64,000 bases of DNA, from positions 6,692 to 70,691 of the forward strand of contig DATKYN010000007.1 in assembly GCA_035528435.1 (NCBI GenBank). Direction: 5' to 3'. Under the pieces are notes generated by a model. That model was not told the origin of the DNA and did no database searches. It saw only the letters and a program-made list of their open reading frames with translations. This document shows positions 42,138-50,854 of the stretch, one piece after another (the first letter of the stretch is position 1; each line of letters starts with the position of its first letter). A program made the position numbers and the translations under genes. The stretch is from SG8-40 sp035528435 (GTDB lineage: Bacteria > Pseudomonadota > Gammaproteobacteria > Burkholderiales > Eutrophovitaceae).

Positions 42138-42859
42138 TGAGCGTTAGCGAAGATCTGTCACTACTGTCTTTGATCTCCAACGCCAGTGTGCTGGTTCAAC
42201 TGGTCATGTTAATGCTGCTGGGCATGTCTCTGGTGTCCTGGTGGTTCATTTTTCGCAAGATGTTTGTGGTACGGGATGCCTTGCGGCGTGCTGATGAATT
42301 CGAGCGCAGTTTCTGGAGCGGGGCCGATTTGGCCACGCTGTATCAGGCTACGGTGTCAAACCGTAACGAGGCCGGCAGTCTGGAGCGCATCTTCGAATCG
42401 GGGTTTCGTGAATTCGTGAAGTTGCGAAAGCAAACCGGGGTCAATCTGCCGGTGCTCATGGATGGCACGCGGCGGGCAATGCGAGCAACCTATCAACGCG
42501 AGCTCGATTATCTTGAAGCGCATTTGTCGTATTTGGCAACCGTTGGTTCCGTCAGTCCTTATATCGGTTTGTTCGGGACGGTGTGGGGCATCATGAACGC
42601 GTTTCGCGGTCTGGCGAACGTCGGGCAGGCCACCCTGGCACAAGTGGCGCCTGGCATCGCTGAAGCGCTGGTTGCGACGGCGATGGGCTTGTTCGCCGCC
42701 ATTCCCGCCGTTGTTGCTTTCAATCACTATGTTCGTCACATCGAGAAGCTTTCGACGCGGTATGACAGCTTTATGGAAGAGTTCTCAAACATTCTCCAGC
42801 GTCAGGTGAATTTCCCGCCCGCACCGCAGGCACCGGACGTTGCCAAAGGAGACGACTGA
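42137..42859 (+). CDS. tolQ: Tol-Pal system protein TolQ
   Basis: A 240-residue MotA/ExbB-family proton-channel subunit with three transmembrane helices (about residues 18-40, 137-160 and 172-195). It forms the motor with TolR that energises TolA during outer-membrane constriction. The family segments VGSVSPYIGLFGTVWGIMNAF and VAPGIAEALVATAMGLFAAIPAV are intact. The ATG shares a base with the ybgC stop; an upstream frame from 42032 lies inside ybgC. Confidence 0.96.
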   Translation: MSVSEDLSLLSLISNASVLVQLVMLMLLGMSLVSWWFIFRKMFVVRDALRRADEFERSFWSGADLATLYQATVSNRNEAGSLERIFESGFREFVKLRKQTGVNLPVLMDGTRRAMRATYQRELDYLEAHLSYLATVGSVSPYIGLFGTVWGIMNAFRGLANVGQATLAQVAPGIAEALVATAMGLFAAIPAVVAFNHYVRHIEKLSTRYDSFMEEFSNILQRQVNFPPAPQAPDVAKGDD

Positions 42860-42860
42860 G

Positions 42861-43277
42861 ATGACAACGCGCCGACAGCGCCGGCTCATGAACCAGATTA
42901 ACGTCGTGCCGTACATTGACGTGATGCTGGTACTGCTGGTCATCTTCATGGTCACGGCGCCGTTACTCAACCCGGGTGTCGTCGAACTGCCCTCGATCGG
43001 CAAGTCCTCCCGGCCACCAGTACAGCCGTTGGAAGTAACAATTCGCGCCAACGGCAACCTGTCTTATGTAGACCGGCAGGCCTCGTCTGCGTCACGTGCT
43101 GTTTCCTCCCAGGAGCTTGTTGATGTCATCCAGTCCAAGCAGGAGAAGAATCCGGAGCAGCCGGTACTGATTTCTGCGGACAAGAGCGTTCGGTATGAGA
43201 AAGTCATGGAAGTGATGGATCTGTTGCAAAAGCTCCAGGTGCAGCGGGTCGGTCTGATGGCAGTTCCGAAAGGCTGA
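42861..43277 (+). CDS. tolR: Tol-Pal system protein TolR
   Basis: A 138-residue ExbD-family subunit with one N-terminal helix (about residues 18-36). The helix carries the essential Asp (YIDVMLVLLVIFMV), and a periplasmic domain ends in QRVGLMAVP. It partners TolQ in proton-driven energisation. The start is one base after the tolQ stop; the stop overlaps the tolA ATG. Confidence 0.95.
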   Translation: MTTRRQRRLMNQINVVPYIDVMLVLLVIFMVTAPLLNPGVVELPSIGKSSRPPVQPLEVTIRANGNLSYVDRQASSASRAVSSQELVDVIQSKQEKNPEQPVLISADKSVRYEKVMEVMDLLQKLQVQRVGLMAVPKG

Positions 43278-44458
43278 TGCAAAGGGTTCCTGAGCCAGGA
43301 AGAACCGCTTCGGTTCTATTGGCAACCTTTATCCACGTGGTTTTTTTTGGCCTGCTTTTCTTTGGCGTCAGTTGGCAGAAGGAGCAGGCTGACCCGGTAT
43401 TCGTAGAGTACTGGGAAGAGCCCCCGGTTGTGGAGGCCAAGCCCAAACCCAAGCCGAAACCAAAGGTAGAACCAAAGGCGAAACCAAAGGCGAAACCAAA
43501 GGCAGAACCCAAACCGGAACCGGTCAAGCCTGAGCCGGTTCCCGAGTCGCCGAAGCAGACGCTGCCTGAACCGAAGCCGGTTCCAACGCAAGCGGCAGTC
43601 GAGCCACCCAGACCGGCACCCAAACCCGCCCCGGCCCCGGCCAAGGCAGAACCACCGAAGCCGAGTCAGGCGGAGATCGAACTGCGGGAAAAGGAGCGAA
43701 AGCAGCAGGAAGCAGAGCTGGAACGGCAGGCGGAGCTGAAGCGAGCCGAGGAGGAAAAGAGACAGCTGGCAGAAGAGAAGCGCCTGTTGGAGGAGGAAAA
43801 GCGCAAACAGGAAGAAGCCGAGCGGCGTCGGCTCGAAGAGGAGAAACGGAAAAAAGAAGAGGAAGAGCGACGCCGGCTGGAAGAAGAGAAGCGCAAACAA
43901 GAGGAAGCCGAGCGACGACGGCTCGCGGAAGAAGAACGCAAGCGTGTCGAAGAGGTGCAGCGCGTAGAGCAGCTGCGCCTTGAGGAGGCGCAAAGGCGTG
44001 CCGAGCAGGAGCGGCTCCAGCTAGAGCGCGAAGCGGCTGAGAGGCGAAAACGCGAAGAGGAGCAGGCACGGCAGCAGGAGTTGGCGCGGCAAGAGCAGCT
44101 CAGGCGCGAACGCGCCGCAGAGGAACGCGCTGCAAAGGAACGTGCCGCGGCAGCGGCCCGTGCGGCCCATCAAGCCTTGGTGGACGATTTCAAGGCGAGA
44201 ATCAGTGCCAAGGTGCGTACACGCGTGGTAATGCCACCAAATATTTCGGGTAACCCCGAGGCGGTTTACGAAGTGATATTGTTGCCGGGTGGTGATGTCC
44301 TCCGGGCAACATTGAAAAAGTCCAGCGGCGTGCCGGCTTACGATACTGCGGTGGCGAGAGCCATCAATGCGGCTGCGCCGCTTCCAGTGCCGGAAGATCC
44401 GAAGCTGTTCCAACAGTATTTCAGAAAGTTCAATCTGTCTTTCCGACCCAAAGAGTAA
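43277..44458 (+). CDS. tolA: Tol-Pal system protein TolA
   Basis: A 393-residue inner-membrane protein spanning the periplasm. It has an N-terminal transmembrane helix (about residues 13-31) that docks to TolQR, a Pro/Lys-rich stretch (about 48-125), a long charged helix of Glu/Lys/Arg repeats (about 130-295) and a folded C-terminal domain III (about 300-393) that contacts TolB and Pal. The helix includes three 15-residue repeats (see that entry). The name rests on the architecture and operon position; the sequence itself is low-complexity. Confidence 0.93.
   Translation: MQRVPEPGRTASVLLATFIHVVFFGLLFFGVSWQKEQADPVFVEYWEEPPVVEAKPKPKPKPKVEPKAKPKAKPKAEPKPEPVKPEPVPESPKQTLPEPKPVPTQAAVEPPRPAPKPAPAPAKAEPPKPSQAEIELREKERKQQEAELERQAELKRAEEEKRQLAEEKRLLEEEKRKQEEAERRRLEEEKRKKEEEERRRLEEEKRKQEEAERRRLAEEERKRVEEVQRVEQLRLEEAQRRAEQERLQLEREAAERRKREEEQARQQELARQEQLRRERAAEERAAKERAAAAARAAHQALVDDFKARISAKVRTRVVMPPNISGNPEAVYEVILLPGGDVLRATLKKSSGVPAYDTAVARAINAAAPLPVPEDPKLFQQYFRKFNLSFRPKE
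43787..43921 (+). repeat. Three 45-base tandem repeats in tolA
   Basis: Three consecutive 15-residue units (LEEEKRKQEEAERRR, LEEEKRKKEEEERRR, LEEEKRKQEEAERRR) in the long helix of TolA, residues 171-215. Units begin at 43787, 43832 and 43877. Copy-number change would lengthen or shorten the periplasm-spanning helix in frame. Confidence 0.85.
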
Positions 44459-44463
44459 ATGCG

Positions 44464-45774
44464 ATGCGACGTTTGACCTTGGCAAGAATGTTAATAGTGG
44501 GATGTTTTCTGCTGTTTGGCTCGATTCCGGGCCATGCCCAGCTCACGATTGATGTGATCGGCGGTGGCGCCAGCCAGATACCGATCACGGTTCTGCCGCT
44601 AAAGAACGAGCAGGGCTATGAGCAGAGAATCAGCGAAATCGTTTCGGCCGATTTGCGGCGCAGCGGGCTGTTCCGTCTGGGTGCGGTTGGCAGCAAGCGT
44701 CCATTCCCGACCGAAGTAAAGGATGTCGATTACCCTTACTGGCGCGCCGAACGCGCGCAGAATCTGGTGATCGGTGATCTGAGGAAGCGCTCAGACGGGC
44801 GCATCGAGGTGCGTTTCCGGATGATGGATATTGCCAGCCGCTCGCAGGCCCTGGGTTTTTCTTTCGTCGTTGATGTGTCGCAATTGCGAGCGACCGGCCA
44901 CAAGATTGCCGATCTGATCTACGAGAAATTGACCGGGGACACCGGCGTGTTCTCGACCAAGATCAGCTACGTAGTCAAGCGGGGCGAAACGTTTGAATTG
45001 CAGATTGCGGATGCCGATGGCTACAACCCGCAGGTTGTGCATCGCTTCGACGAACCGATTATCTCGCCGCAGTGGTCGCCGGAGGGCGCACGCGTTGCCT
45101 ACGTGTCGTTTGAGAGGCGCAAGGCAGTTGTTTATGTGCTTAATGTATTTGACGGTACGCGCAAGGTGCTGGCCGCTTTCGAAGGCTCGAACTCCGCTCC
45201 CGCCTGGTCGCCTGATGGCAAGCGGCTGGCCGTCACATTGACAAAGGACGGTCTGTCGCAGTTGTATCTCATCAACGCCGATGGGTCCGGTCTCCGGAGA
45301 ATCACCTACAGCCAGTCAATCGACACCGAGCCCAATTTTTCACCCGACGGAAAACATCTGCTCTTTACGTCAGATCGCGCCGGCAGCCCGCAAATCTACC
45401 GAATGCCTGTGGATGGCAGCAGCGACCCGAGGCGGATGACGTTTGAAGGCCGGTATAACGTGACGCCGAGATACAGCCCGGACGGCAAGTCGTTCGTCTT
45501 TATTCACCGCAACCAGGGACGCTTCAACGTCGCCGTTCAGACCATTGCGACGCGCCAGCTCCAGATTCTGACCTCGGGTCGGCTGGATCAGTCGCCAACC
45601 TTCGCGCCGAACGGTAAGATGATCCTCTATGCCTCTGAAATCAAAGGGCGTGGTATATTAGCCGCCGTCTCCAGCGACGGCCGCGTGAAGCAAAGAATCA
45701 CTGCACAGGCGGGAGACATTCGTGAACCTGCTTGGGGACCGCTATTGAATAATCGCCAAAAGGAGTCGCAGTAA
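44464..45774 (+). CDS. tolB: Tol-Pal system protein TolB
   Basis: A 436-residue periplasmic protein with a signal peptide (cleavage likely after GHAQ, about residue 26), an N-terminal alpha/beta domain (about 35-165) and a six-bladed beta-propeller with repeated WSPEG/WSPDG/FSPDG/YSPDG motifs (about 200-420). It shuttles between Pal and TolA. The propeller motifs are intact. The start is six bases after tolA, and the stop shares a base with pal. Confidence 0.96.
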   Translation: MRRLTLARMLIVGCFLLFGSIPGHAQLTIDVIGGGASQIPITVLPLKNEQGYEQRISEIVSADLRRSGLFRLGAVGSKRPFPTEVKDVDYPYWRAERAQNLVIGDLRKRSDGRIEVRFRMMDIASRSQALGFSFVVDVSQLRATGHKIADLIYEKLTGDTGVFSTKISYVVKRGETFELQIADADGYNPQVVHRFDEPIISPQWSPEGARVAYVSFERRKAVVYVLNVFDGTRKVLAAFEGSNSAPAWSPDGKRLAVTLTKDGLSQLYLINADGSGLRRITYSQSIDTEPNFSPDGKHLLFTSDRAGSPQIYRMPVDGSSDPRRMTFEGRYNVTPRYSPDGKSFVFIHRNQGRFNVAVQTIATRQLQILTSGRLDQSPTFAPNGKMILYASEIKGRGILAAVSSDGRVKQRITAQAGDIREPAWGPLLNNRQKESQ

Positions 45775-46457
45775 TGAACAAGGTAATCATTGCCTTCAGT
45801 GTCGCTGTCTTGGTCGGAGGTTGCGCGAGTCAGGGGCAACAGGTTGCCGAAGTCGAGCAACGCGATCTTTTTGAAGAGACTCAGCGTGACGCCGAACTGG
45901 AGCGTGCCGAGGCCGATAAGCAGGCACAGATTCAACAAGAGCAGGAAGAACTCAAACGTCAGCTCGAGGAGCAGCAGCGGCGCCAGGAGCTCACCGACAG
46001 TGAAGAAATGGGCATGCCTGACGAGCCCGTCATTCGCCCGTTATCCGATAACAATTTCGGAACCGGTGATAACCGGGATGATCCATGGATGCAGCTGAAC
46101 GAACCGGACAGCCTGCTTGCCAAACGCAGTATTTTTTACGATTTTGATCGCTATGACATCAAGGAGGAATTCGTGCCCGTCATCGAGGCTCACGCGAATT
46201 TCCTGTTAGAGCACCCGGATTTCAAGATCAAGATTGAAGGCAACTGCGACGATCGCGGCAGCCGCGAGTACAACCTGGCACTTGGGCAACGCCGCGCCGA
46301 AAGTGTGAAACGGGCGATGACACTGCTTGGTGTCGATGAAAATCAGATTGAGACGGTGAGCTTTGGGGCAGAGCGTCCGCTTGCATTCGGACAGGATGAG
46401 GCAAACTGGTCGCAAAATCGTCGCAGCGATATCGTTTATCCGGACCAGTCTCTATAG
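45774..46457 (+). CDS. pal: Peptidoglycan-associated lipoprotein Pal with extended linker
   Basis: A 227-residue outer-membrane lipoprotein. The lipobox is Val-Gly-Gly-Cys (Cys17). An unusually long charged segment (about residues 25-75, rich in Glu, Gln and Arg and predicted coiled coil) precedes the OmpA-C domain (about 115-227). That domain keeps IFYDFDRYDIKEE and the peptidoglycan-binding GNCDDRGSREYNLALGQRRA. E. coli Pal is about 173 residues, so the linker here adds roughly 50. It anchors the outer membrane to the cell wall and binds TolB. Confidence 0.94.
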   Translation: MNKVIIAFSVAVLVGGCASQGQQVAEVEQRDLFEETQRDAELERAEADKQAQIQQEQEELKRQLEEQQRRQELTDSEEMGMPDEPVIRPLSDNNFGTGDNRDDPWMQLNEPDSLLAKRSIFYDFDRYDIKEEFVPVIEAHANFLLEHPDFKIKIEGNCDDRGSREYNLALGQRRAESVKRAMTLLGVDENQIETVSFGAERPLAFGQDEANWSQNRRSDIVYPDQSL

Positions 46458-46543
46458 CTTCCGCTAGTAGCCTGTGATGACTGTCAGTGTAATGTGGGCT
46501 GCCGCAGGATCTTGCCGAGGGGCTTGCTTGCCGTAACGATGTC

Positions 46544-47437
46544 ATGAATTTTCCGAGTTGCAATTTACAGTTAATGCACATCCCGCGATCCGGCCAGCCG
46601 GTGTTCGTGTTCGTGACCTTCATGCTGCTGAGCGCAACGCAGGCGGTGTGGGCTGATTCGCTGGCGAGATCTTCTGAGCGCGACCGCCCTCAGATCATGC
46701 TTGCCCAGGCCGATTCGTCACAAGCGGCGCCGCGCCGCGACGCCCGGGCTATGGTCCAGTTGATGAATCAACTGGACAGCCTGAACGTGGAGCTGAACAA
46801 ATTGCGCGGCAAGGTCGAGGAGCTCAACAACAATGTGCTTAATGCGGAGAAGCGTCAGAAAGATATGTATCTTGACCTCGACACGCGATTGCGACGTATT
46901 GAGCAATCGGATGCCGAGGTTCTGACGGAAACACAGAAGTCGGGCGATGCGTTGTCCGAGTTACGCGAGCGCATCGACAAACTGGAGCAATCTGCGGCGA
47001 ATGGCGTTGACGTCGCGCCACCTGCAACAGCTGCGGGCGCAGGTGGTGGCAATGATACGAATGCGGCTGCGAGCCGAGCCTATGAGGCGGCGATGCAGAA
47101 ATATCGTGTCGGCGACTACCAGAATGCTATCGAAGCGTTTCAGGAAATCGTCGTGCAGTTTCCCGGACACCCGCTGGCACAGAACGCACAGTATTGGACC
47201 GGTGATTCGTACTATCAATTGCGTGCGTATCGCTCGGCGATTGACGCCCAGAAGAAATTGATCGCGACCTATCCGAATGGTCCCAAGACAGCCGATGCAA
47301 TGCTCAACATGGGTAGTGCACTCGTCGGCCTGGGTGACGTCGCAGGCGCGCGCCAGACCTGGGAGAGGCTGATCGCGACCTATCCGGGCTCGCGGGCAGC
47401 TGCCAATGCAGGCGAACGCCTGAAGCGCTTGCCTTGA
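46544..47437 (+). CDS. cpoB: Tol-Pal associated coordinator CpoB (YbgF)
   Basis: A 297-residue periplasmic protein with a signal sequence (hydrophobic residues 20-37, ending VWADS), an N-terminal coiled coil (about 66-150, trimerising in E. coli) and three C-terminal TPR motifs (about 178-295). In E. coli CpoB coordinates PBP1B with the Tol machine. ATG 46544 is used; ATG 46574 would shorten the leader by ten residues and is also plausible. It lies 86 bases after pal, in the conserved place. Confidence 0.92.
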   Translation: MNFPSCNLQLMHIPRSGQPVFVFVTFMLLSATQAVWADSLARSSERDRPQIMLAQADSSQAAPRRDARAMVQLMNQLDSLNVELNKLRGKVEELNNNVLNAEKRQKDMYLDLDTRLRRIEQSDAEVLTETQKSGDALSELRERIDKLEQSAANGVDVAPPATAAGAGGGNDTNAAASRAYEAAMQKYRVGDYQNAIEAFQEIVVQFPGHPLAQNAQYWTGDSYYQLRAYRSAIDAQKKLIATYPNGPKTADAMLNMGSALVGLGDVAGARQTWERLIATYPGSRAAANAGERLKRLP

Positions 47438-47566
47438 CCGAATCCAGGTGTTGGCTGGTTGTTCCTCGCAACTGGTGCTGACAGACCGGGTGAATCAACG
47501 CCCTGTTCAGCATTGGGTGCCGATGCGCGTTCCCATATTGGCGCAGCTTGGCTGGCGCATGACGTA

Positions 47567-48235
47567 ATGCAGGCGGCAGTTGTGTTGGTATCGGGAGGCC
47601 TCGACTCGGCCACAACGCTGGCTTTGGCGCGCAACCAAGGGTTCGAATGTTACGCGCTGTCGGTCGACTATGGACAGCGCCACCGGGTCGAATTGCAGGC
47701 GGCCTCGCGGGTTGCCACCATGCTCGGCGCAAACGAGCATAGAGTTGTTCGACTCGATCTTGCGGCCTTTGGAGGATCGGCACTCACCGACGCATCCATA
47801 GCAGTCCCAACAACGCCTTCCGCCGGCATTCCATCGACCTACGTTCCGGCCCGCAATACCATCATGCTTTCTCTTGCGCTTGCCTGGGCAGAAGTGCTCG
47901 GCGGGCAAGATATTTTTATCGGGGCAAACGCGGTGGACTACTCCGGTTATCCGGATTGCCGGCCGGCGTATTTGCAGGCCTACGAAACGATGGCCAATCT
48001 CGCGACCAAAGCGGGCGTTGAGGGTGCCCGATTGCGGATTCATGCACCACTGGTTGATCTCAGCAAAGCCGAAATCATTCGGCGCGGCACCGAGGCCGGA
48101 GTCGATTTTTTACAGACCATTTCGTGCTACCAACCAACGCAGACGGGTCTGGCATGCGGCGCATGCGATTCCTGCCGAATCCGCCGCCAGGGTTTCGCAG
48201 AGGCCGGTATCCCTGACTCAACCGCTTATGTGTAA
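47567..48235 (+). CDS. queC: 7-cyano-7-deazaguanine synthase QueC
   Basis: A 222-residue ATP-dependent enzyme that converts 7-carboxy-7-deazaguanine to preQ0 in queuosine synthesis. The PP-loop SGGLDS is at residues 9-14 and the C-terminal zinc site has four cysteines (ISCYQ, then CGACDSC). The motif YVPARNTIMLSLALAWAE is typical. ATG 47567 gives the normal start. In many gammaproteobacteria queE sits between cpoB and queC; here only 129 bases separate them and queE is not in the window. Confidence 0.95.
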   Translation: MQAAVVLVSGGLDSATTLALARNQGFECYALSVDYGQRHRVELQAASRVATMLGANEHRVVRLDLAAFGGSALTDASIAVPTTPSAGIPSTYVPARNTIMLSLALAWAEVLGGQDIFIGANAVDYSGYPDCRPAYLQAYETMANLATKAGVEGARLRIHAPLVDLSKAEIIRRGTEAGVDFLQTISCYQPTQTGLACGACDSCRIRRQGFAEAGIPDSTAYV

Positions 48236-48323
48236 TCGTGCTGCCGGGCCCGACCGACCGGGTGCTGGGGCGAAGCTGGCGGTATCAGCGGGATCGCTAT
48301 TCGGCCCGCGTTTACAGCCTTGG

Positions 48324-48353
48324 TTGACCGTCAAAGGCGCGAACCGCTAAAAT
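48324..48353 (+). promoter_or_regulatory. tRNA-Lys promoter
   Basis: TTGACC and TAAAAT, each one mismatch from consensus, separated by 18 bases. Transcription would begin near 48360, only a few bases before the mature tRNA. A GC-rich discriminator (GCGCC) follows the -10, as in stringently controlled stable-RNA promoters. Confidence 0.75.
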
Positions 48354-48367
48354 GCGCCTCTTTTTTT

Positions 48368-48443
48368 GGGCGGTTAGCTCAGTTGGTAGAGCAGCGGACT
48401 TTTAATCCGTTGGTCCGGAGTTCGAGCCTCCGACCGCCTACCA
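48368..48443 (+). tRNA. tRNA-Lys (anticodon TTT)
   Basis: A 76-base gene with encoded CCA. The acceptor arm GGGCGGT pairs with ACCGCCT (the first pair is G-T). The anticodon loop CTTTTAA gives TTT, and the T loop is TTCGAGC. It sits after queC as in Pseudomonas and has its own promoter and terminator. Confidence 0.95.
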
Positions 48444-48450
48444 GTAGTGG

Positions 48451-48485
48451 GAAGGGGTCAGCATTGCGCTGACCCCTTCTTTTTT
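48451..48485 (+). terminator. Rho-independent terminator of tRNA-Lys
   Basis: A perfect 12-bp stem (GAAGGGGTCAGC and complement, loop ATTGC) followed by six T. Confidence 0.9.
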
Positions 48486-48589
48486 GGTCAGCCCTGTTTT
48501 AATCCTGTCGCCTGTCACCGTAACAGGGTCAACAATACGCGCCCCCTCCAGGCCACCACCGGGTTGGCAGGGCGCAGGAGGATCGAGAT

Positions 48590-49432
48590 ATGCGCCTTTG
48601 TACGATCGTAACGGATCACGGTGAACGGGCCGCTGTCGTCACGCCCGAAGGCATTGTGCCCGTCGAGGCAATCAATGCTTACCTGGGAAGGGCTTGGGCA
48701 TCAGACCTGTACAGCATGATCGGGCAAGGTCTCTCGCCGCGCATCATGGACGATGCGAAGGCGACGCCGGTGAAACTGAATCCCGGCAGCGTGCGTTTCG
48801 GGCCACTGTATCGGCACCCACGGAAAATACTCGGTATCGGACTGAACTATCGGGACCATGCTGCTGATCTCGACGCGCCTTACCCGACTGAGCCCGCCTC
48901 GTTCATGAAATGCGATAACACCATTATCGGACCTGGAGACGTCATCGAGCTGCCGCCCGAGTCTGAACGGGTGACTGCGGAAGCGGAGATCGGCGTCGTG
49001 ATAGGCAAGACCTGCCGTTGCGTCACGGAACAACAGGCTGCGTCTTATATCGCCGGGTATTGCCTGATTATAGATATGACTGCTGAGGATATTCTGCAGA
49101 AGAATCCGCGATTTCTCACACGATCGAAGAATTTCGACACGTTTTTCTCGTTTGGGCCGGAACTGATCACCACTGATGAGGTTGCAGATGTTCTCAACGT
49201 GAAAGTGGGAACCTGGAAAAACAACACGCGGCATCGCGAGAATGTGGTGTCAAACATGGCTTTCCCGCCGTTCCATCTGGTGGCGTTTCATTCCCATGTG
49301 GCAACGCTTTTCCCGGGCGACATCATCAGCACAGGTACGCCGGGCGCCGTAGTCATAGACGATGGTGATCTTGCCCAGTGCCGCATAGACGGGCTGGGAG
49401 AATTGTCGAACCCGGTACGCCGCCGCACCTGA
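48590..49432 (+). CDS. Fumarylacetoacetate hydrolase family protein
   Basis: A 280-residue FAH-superfamily enzyme; members cleave carbon-carbon bonds or decarboxylate 2-oxo acids in aromatic catabolism. The core LGIGLNYRDHAAD is near residues 80-92. Metal ligands are expected at the EAEIGVVIGK glutamates and in the IIDMTAED segment near 160, and the GDIISTGTPGAV motif is near 240. The exact substrate cannot be assigned. It follows the tRNA-Lys terminator, so it starts a new unit, and it precedes a substrate-binding lipoprotein gene by 128 bases. Confidence 0.85.
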   Translation: MRLCTIVTDHGERAAVVTPEGIVPVEAINAYLGRAWASDLYSMIGQGLSPRIMDDAKATPVKLNPGSVRFGPLYRHPRKILGIGLNYRDHAADLDAPYPTEPASFMKCDNTIIGPGDVIELPPESERVTAEAEIGVVIGKTCRCVTEQQAASYIAGYCLIIDMTAEDILQKNPRFLTRSKNFDTFFSFGPELITTDEVADVLNVKVGTWKNNTRHRENVVSNMAFPPFHLVAFHSHVATLFPGDIISTGTPGAVVIDDGDLAQCRIDGLGELSNPVRRRT

Positions 49433-49560
49433 ACACGATTGACCATGGCATGCGCACAGCATCCTGTACCATGCCGGGAAATAGCCTGCCCGGCTTGTGC
49501 GGTTGGATATCCCGACTGCCGTTTGTCGTTCAGAAAAAATTGATGCAACAGGAGGAGAGA

Positions 49561-50814
49561 ATGAAGTTGAGCAGAATTCTAGGGGTGATCGCTGCGAGCA
49601 CGATGTTGTTGTTTATGTTCGGTTGCGAGAAGTCAGAAGAAACCATCAAGATTGGCTATATCGATCCGCTTTCCGGGCCGTTTGCTAATGTCGGCGCGCA
49701 TGGTCTGCGCGAACTCGAGCTTGTCGTTGAGCAGATCAACGAGCGCGGTGGTGTTCTTGACGGCACCAGGTTCGAGATTGTGCCGCTGGACGGCAAGGCG
49801 AATCCGCAGGAATCGCTGATCGCGTTCCGGCAACTGGTCGACCAGAATGTGAAGTTCATGTTTCAGGGTAATTCGTCTGCCGTCGCCGGGGCGCTGACGG
49901 ACGCCGTCGAAAAACACAATGGACGCAACCCTGAATCCGCAATGATTTATCTGAATTACGGTGCGGTCGATCCGGTGCTAACCAACGACCGCTGCAACTT
50001 CTGGCATTTCCGGTTTGATGCGGATGCGGACATGAAGATGCAGGCGCTGACGAATATGATGGCGGCAGAACCGTCGATCAAGAAAATATATTTGATCAAC
50101 CAGGACTACTCGTTTGGTCATGCGGTCGCCAAGGCAGCGCGCAATATGCTTAAAGCCAAGCGCCCGGATATCGAAATCGTAGGTGATGATTTGCATCCCC
50201 TGGGCAAGATCAAGGACTTCGCCCCGTACATCTCGAAAATCAAGGCTTCCGGAGCCGATTCAGTCATTACCGGTAATTGGGGTGCAGATCTGGCCTTGCT
50301 GGTTCGGGCCGGTCGCGATTCCGGTCTGGATGTGGATTACTACAGCTATTACGCTGGCATTGTCGGAGGACCGGCCGCGATCGGTGACGCCGGTATCGAT
50401 CATGTCAAGCAAGTCACAATGTGGCACGTCAACGCTGGCGGTGCGGCATCGGACAATCTGGTCGAGCAGTATCGGGCGCGGTTCCCCGACGCAAATGACG
50501 ATTTCTTCTTCCTGACTTTGCAGCATGGCATGGAGTTGCTGGTGCAAGCGATCGAGAAGACCGGTTCTACGGATCCGCTTGCCATTGCCAAGGCGATGGA
50601 AGGTGCCCGCTACGAAGGTATCACCGGTGAGGTCTGGGTGCGTGAGGACAACCATCAATTGATGCAGCCCCTATACGTGTCGACCTTGAGAAAACTGGGT
50701 GAAGAAGGCGTGAAGTACGATGTCGAGCGCACCGGTATGGGGCCGAAGACGGATTTTCGGGTTGAGGCAGCAGATACCTATCTGCCAACGACTTGTGAGA
50801 TGACACGCCCCTGA
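49561..50814 (+). CDS. Branched-chain amino acid/amide-type substrate-binding lipoprotein (orphan)
   Basis: A 417-residue periplasmic-binding protein of the LivJ/ANF-receptor type. The signal sequence ends in Met-Phe-Gly-Cys (Cys20), a loose lipobox. The mature part begins IKIGYIDPLSGPFANVGAHGLRELELVVEQIN, the classical start of this family, and two Rossmann-like lobes follow. The start has an excellent AGGAGGAG ribosome binding site. No permease or ATPase gene lies nearby, so it must use components encoded elsewhere or act as a receptor. The neighbouring FAH enzyme suggests an aromatic or organic-acid ligand, but this is inference. Confidence 0.85.
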   Translation: MKLSRILGVIAASTMLLFMFGCEKSEETIKIGYIDPLSGPFANVGAHGLRELELVVEQINERGGVLDGTRFEIVPLDGKANPQESLIAFRQLVDQNVKFMFQGNSSAVAGALTDAVEKHNGRNPESAMIYLNYGAVDPVLTNDRCNFWHFRFDADADMKMQALTNMMAAEPSIKKIYLINQDYSFGHAVAKAARNMLKAKRPDIEIVGDDLHPLGKIKDFAPYISKIKASGADSVITGNWGADLALLVRAGRDSGLDVDYYSYYAGIVGGPAAIGDAGIDHVKQVTMWHVNAGGAASDNLVEQYRARFPDANDDFFFLTLQHGMELLVQAIEKTGSTDPLAIAKAMEGARYEGITGEVWVREDNHQLMQPLYVSTLRKLGEEGVKYDVERTGMGPKTDFRVEAADTYLPTTCEMTRP

Positions 50815-50854
50815 CGGTAAGGTGAACCGGAATCCGGTAGTCAGGAAAAAGAAA

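Noticed and set aside
43204..44069. Minus-strand Gly/Ser/Phe-rich and Ala/Pro/Leu-rich frames opposite tolA
   Set aside because: They mirror the repetitive Glu/Lys/Arg coding of tolA. Their repeat composition is a by-product of the sense strand.
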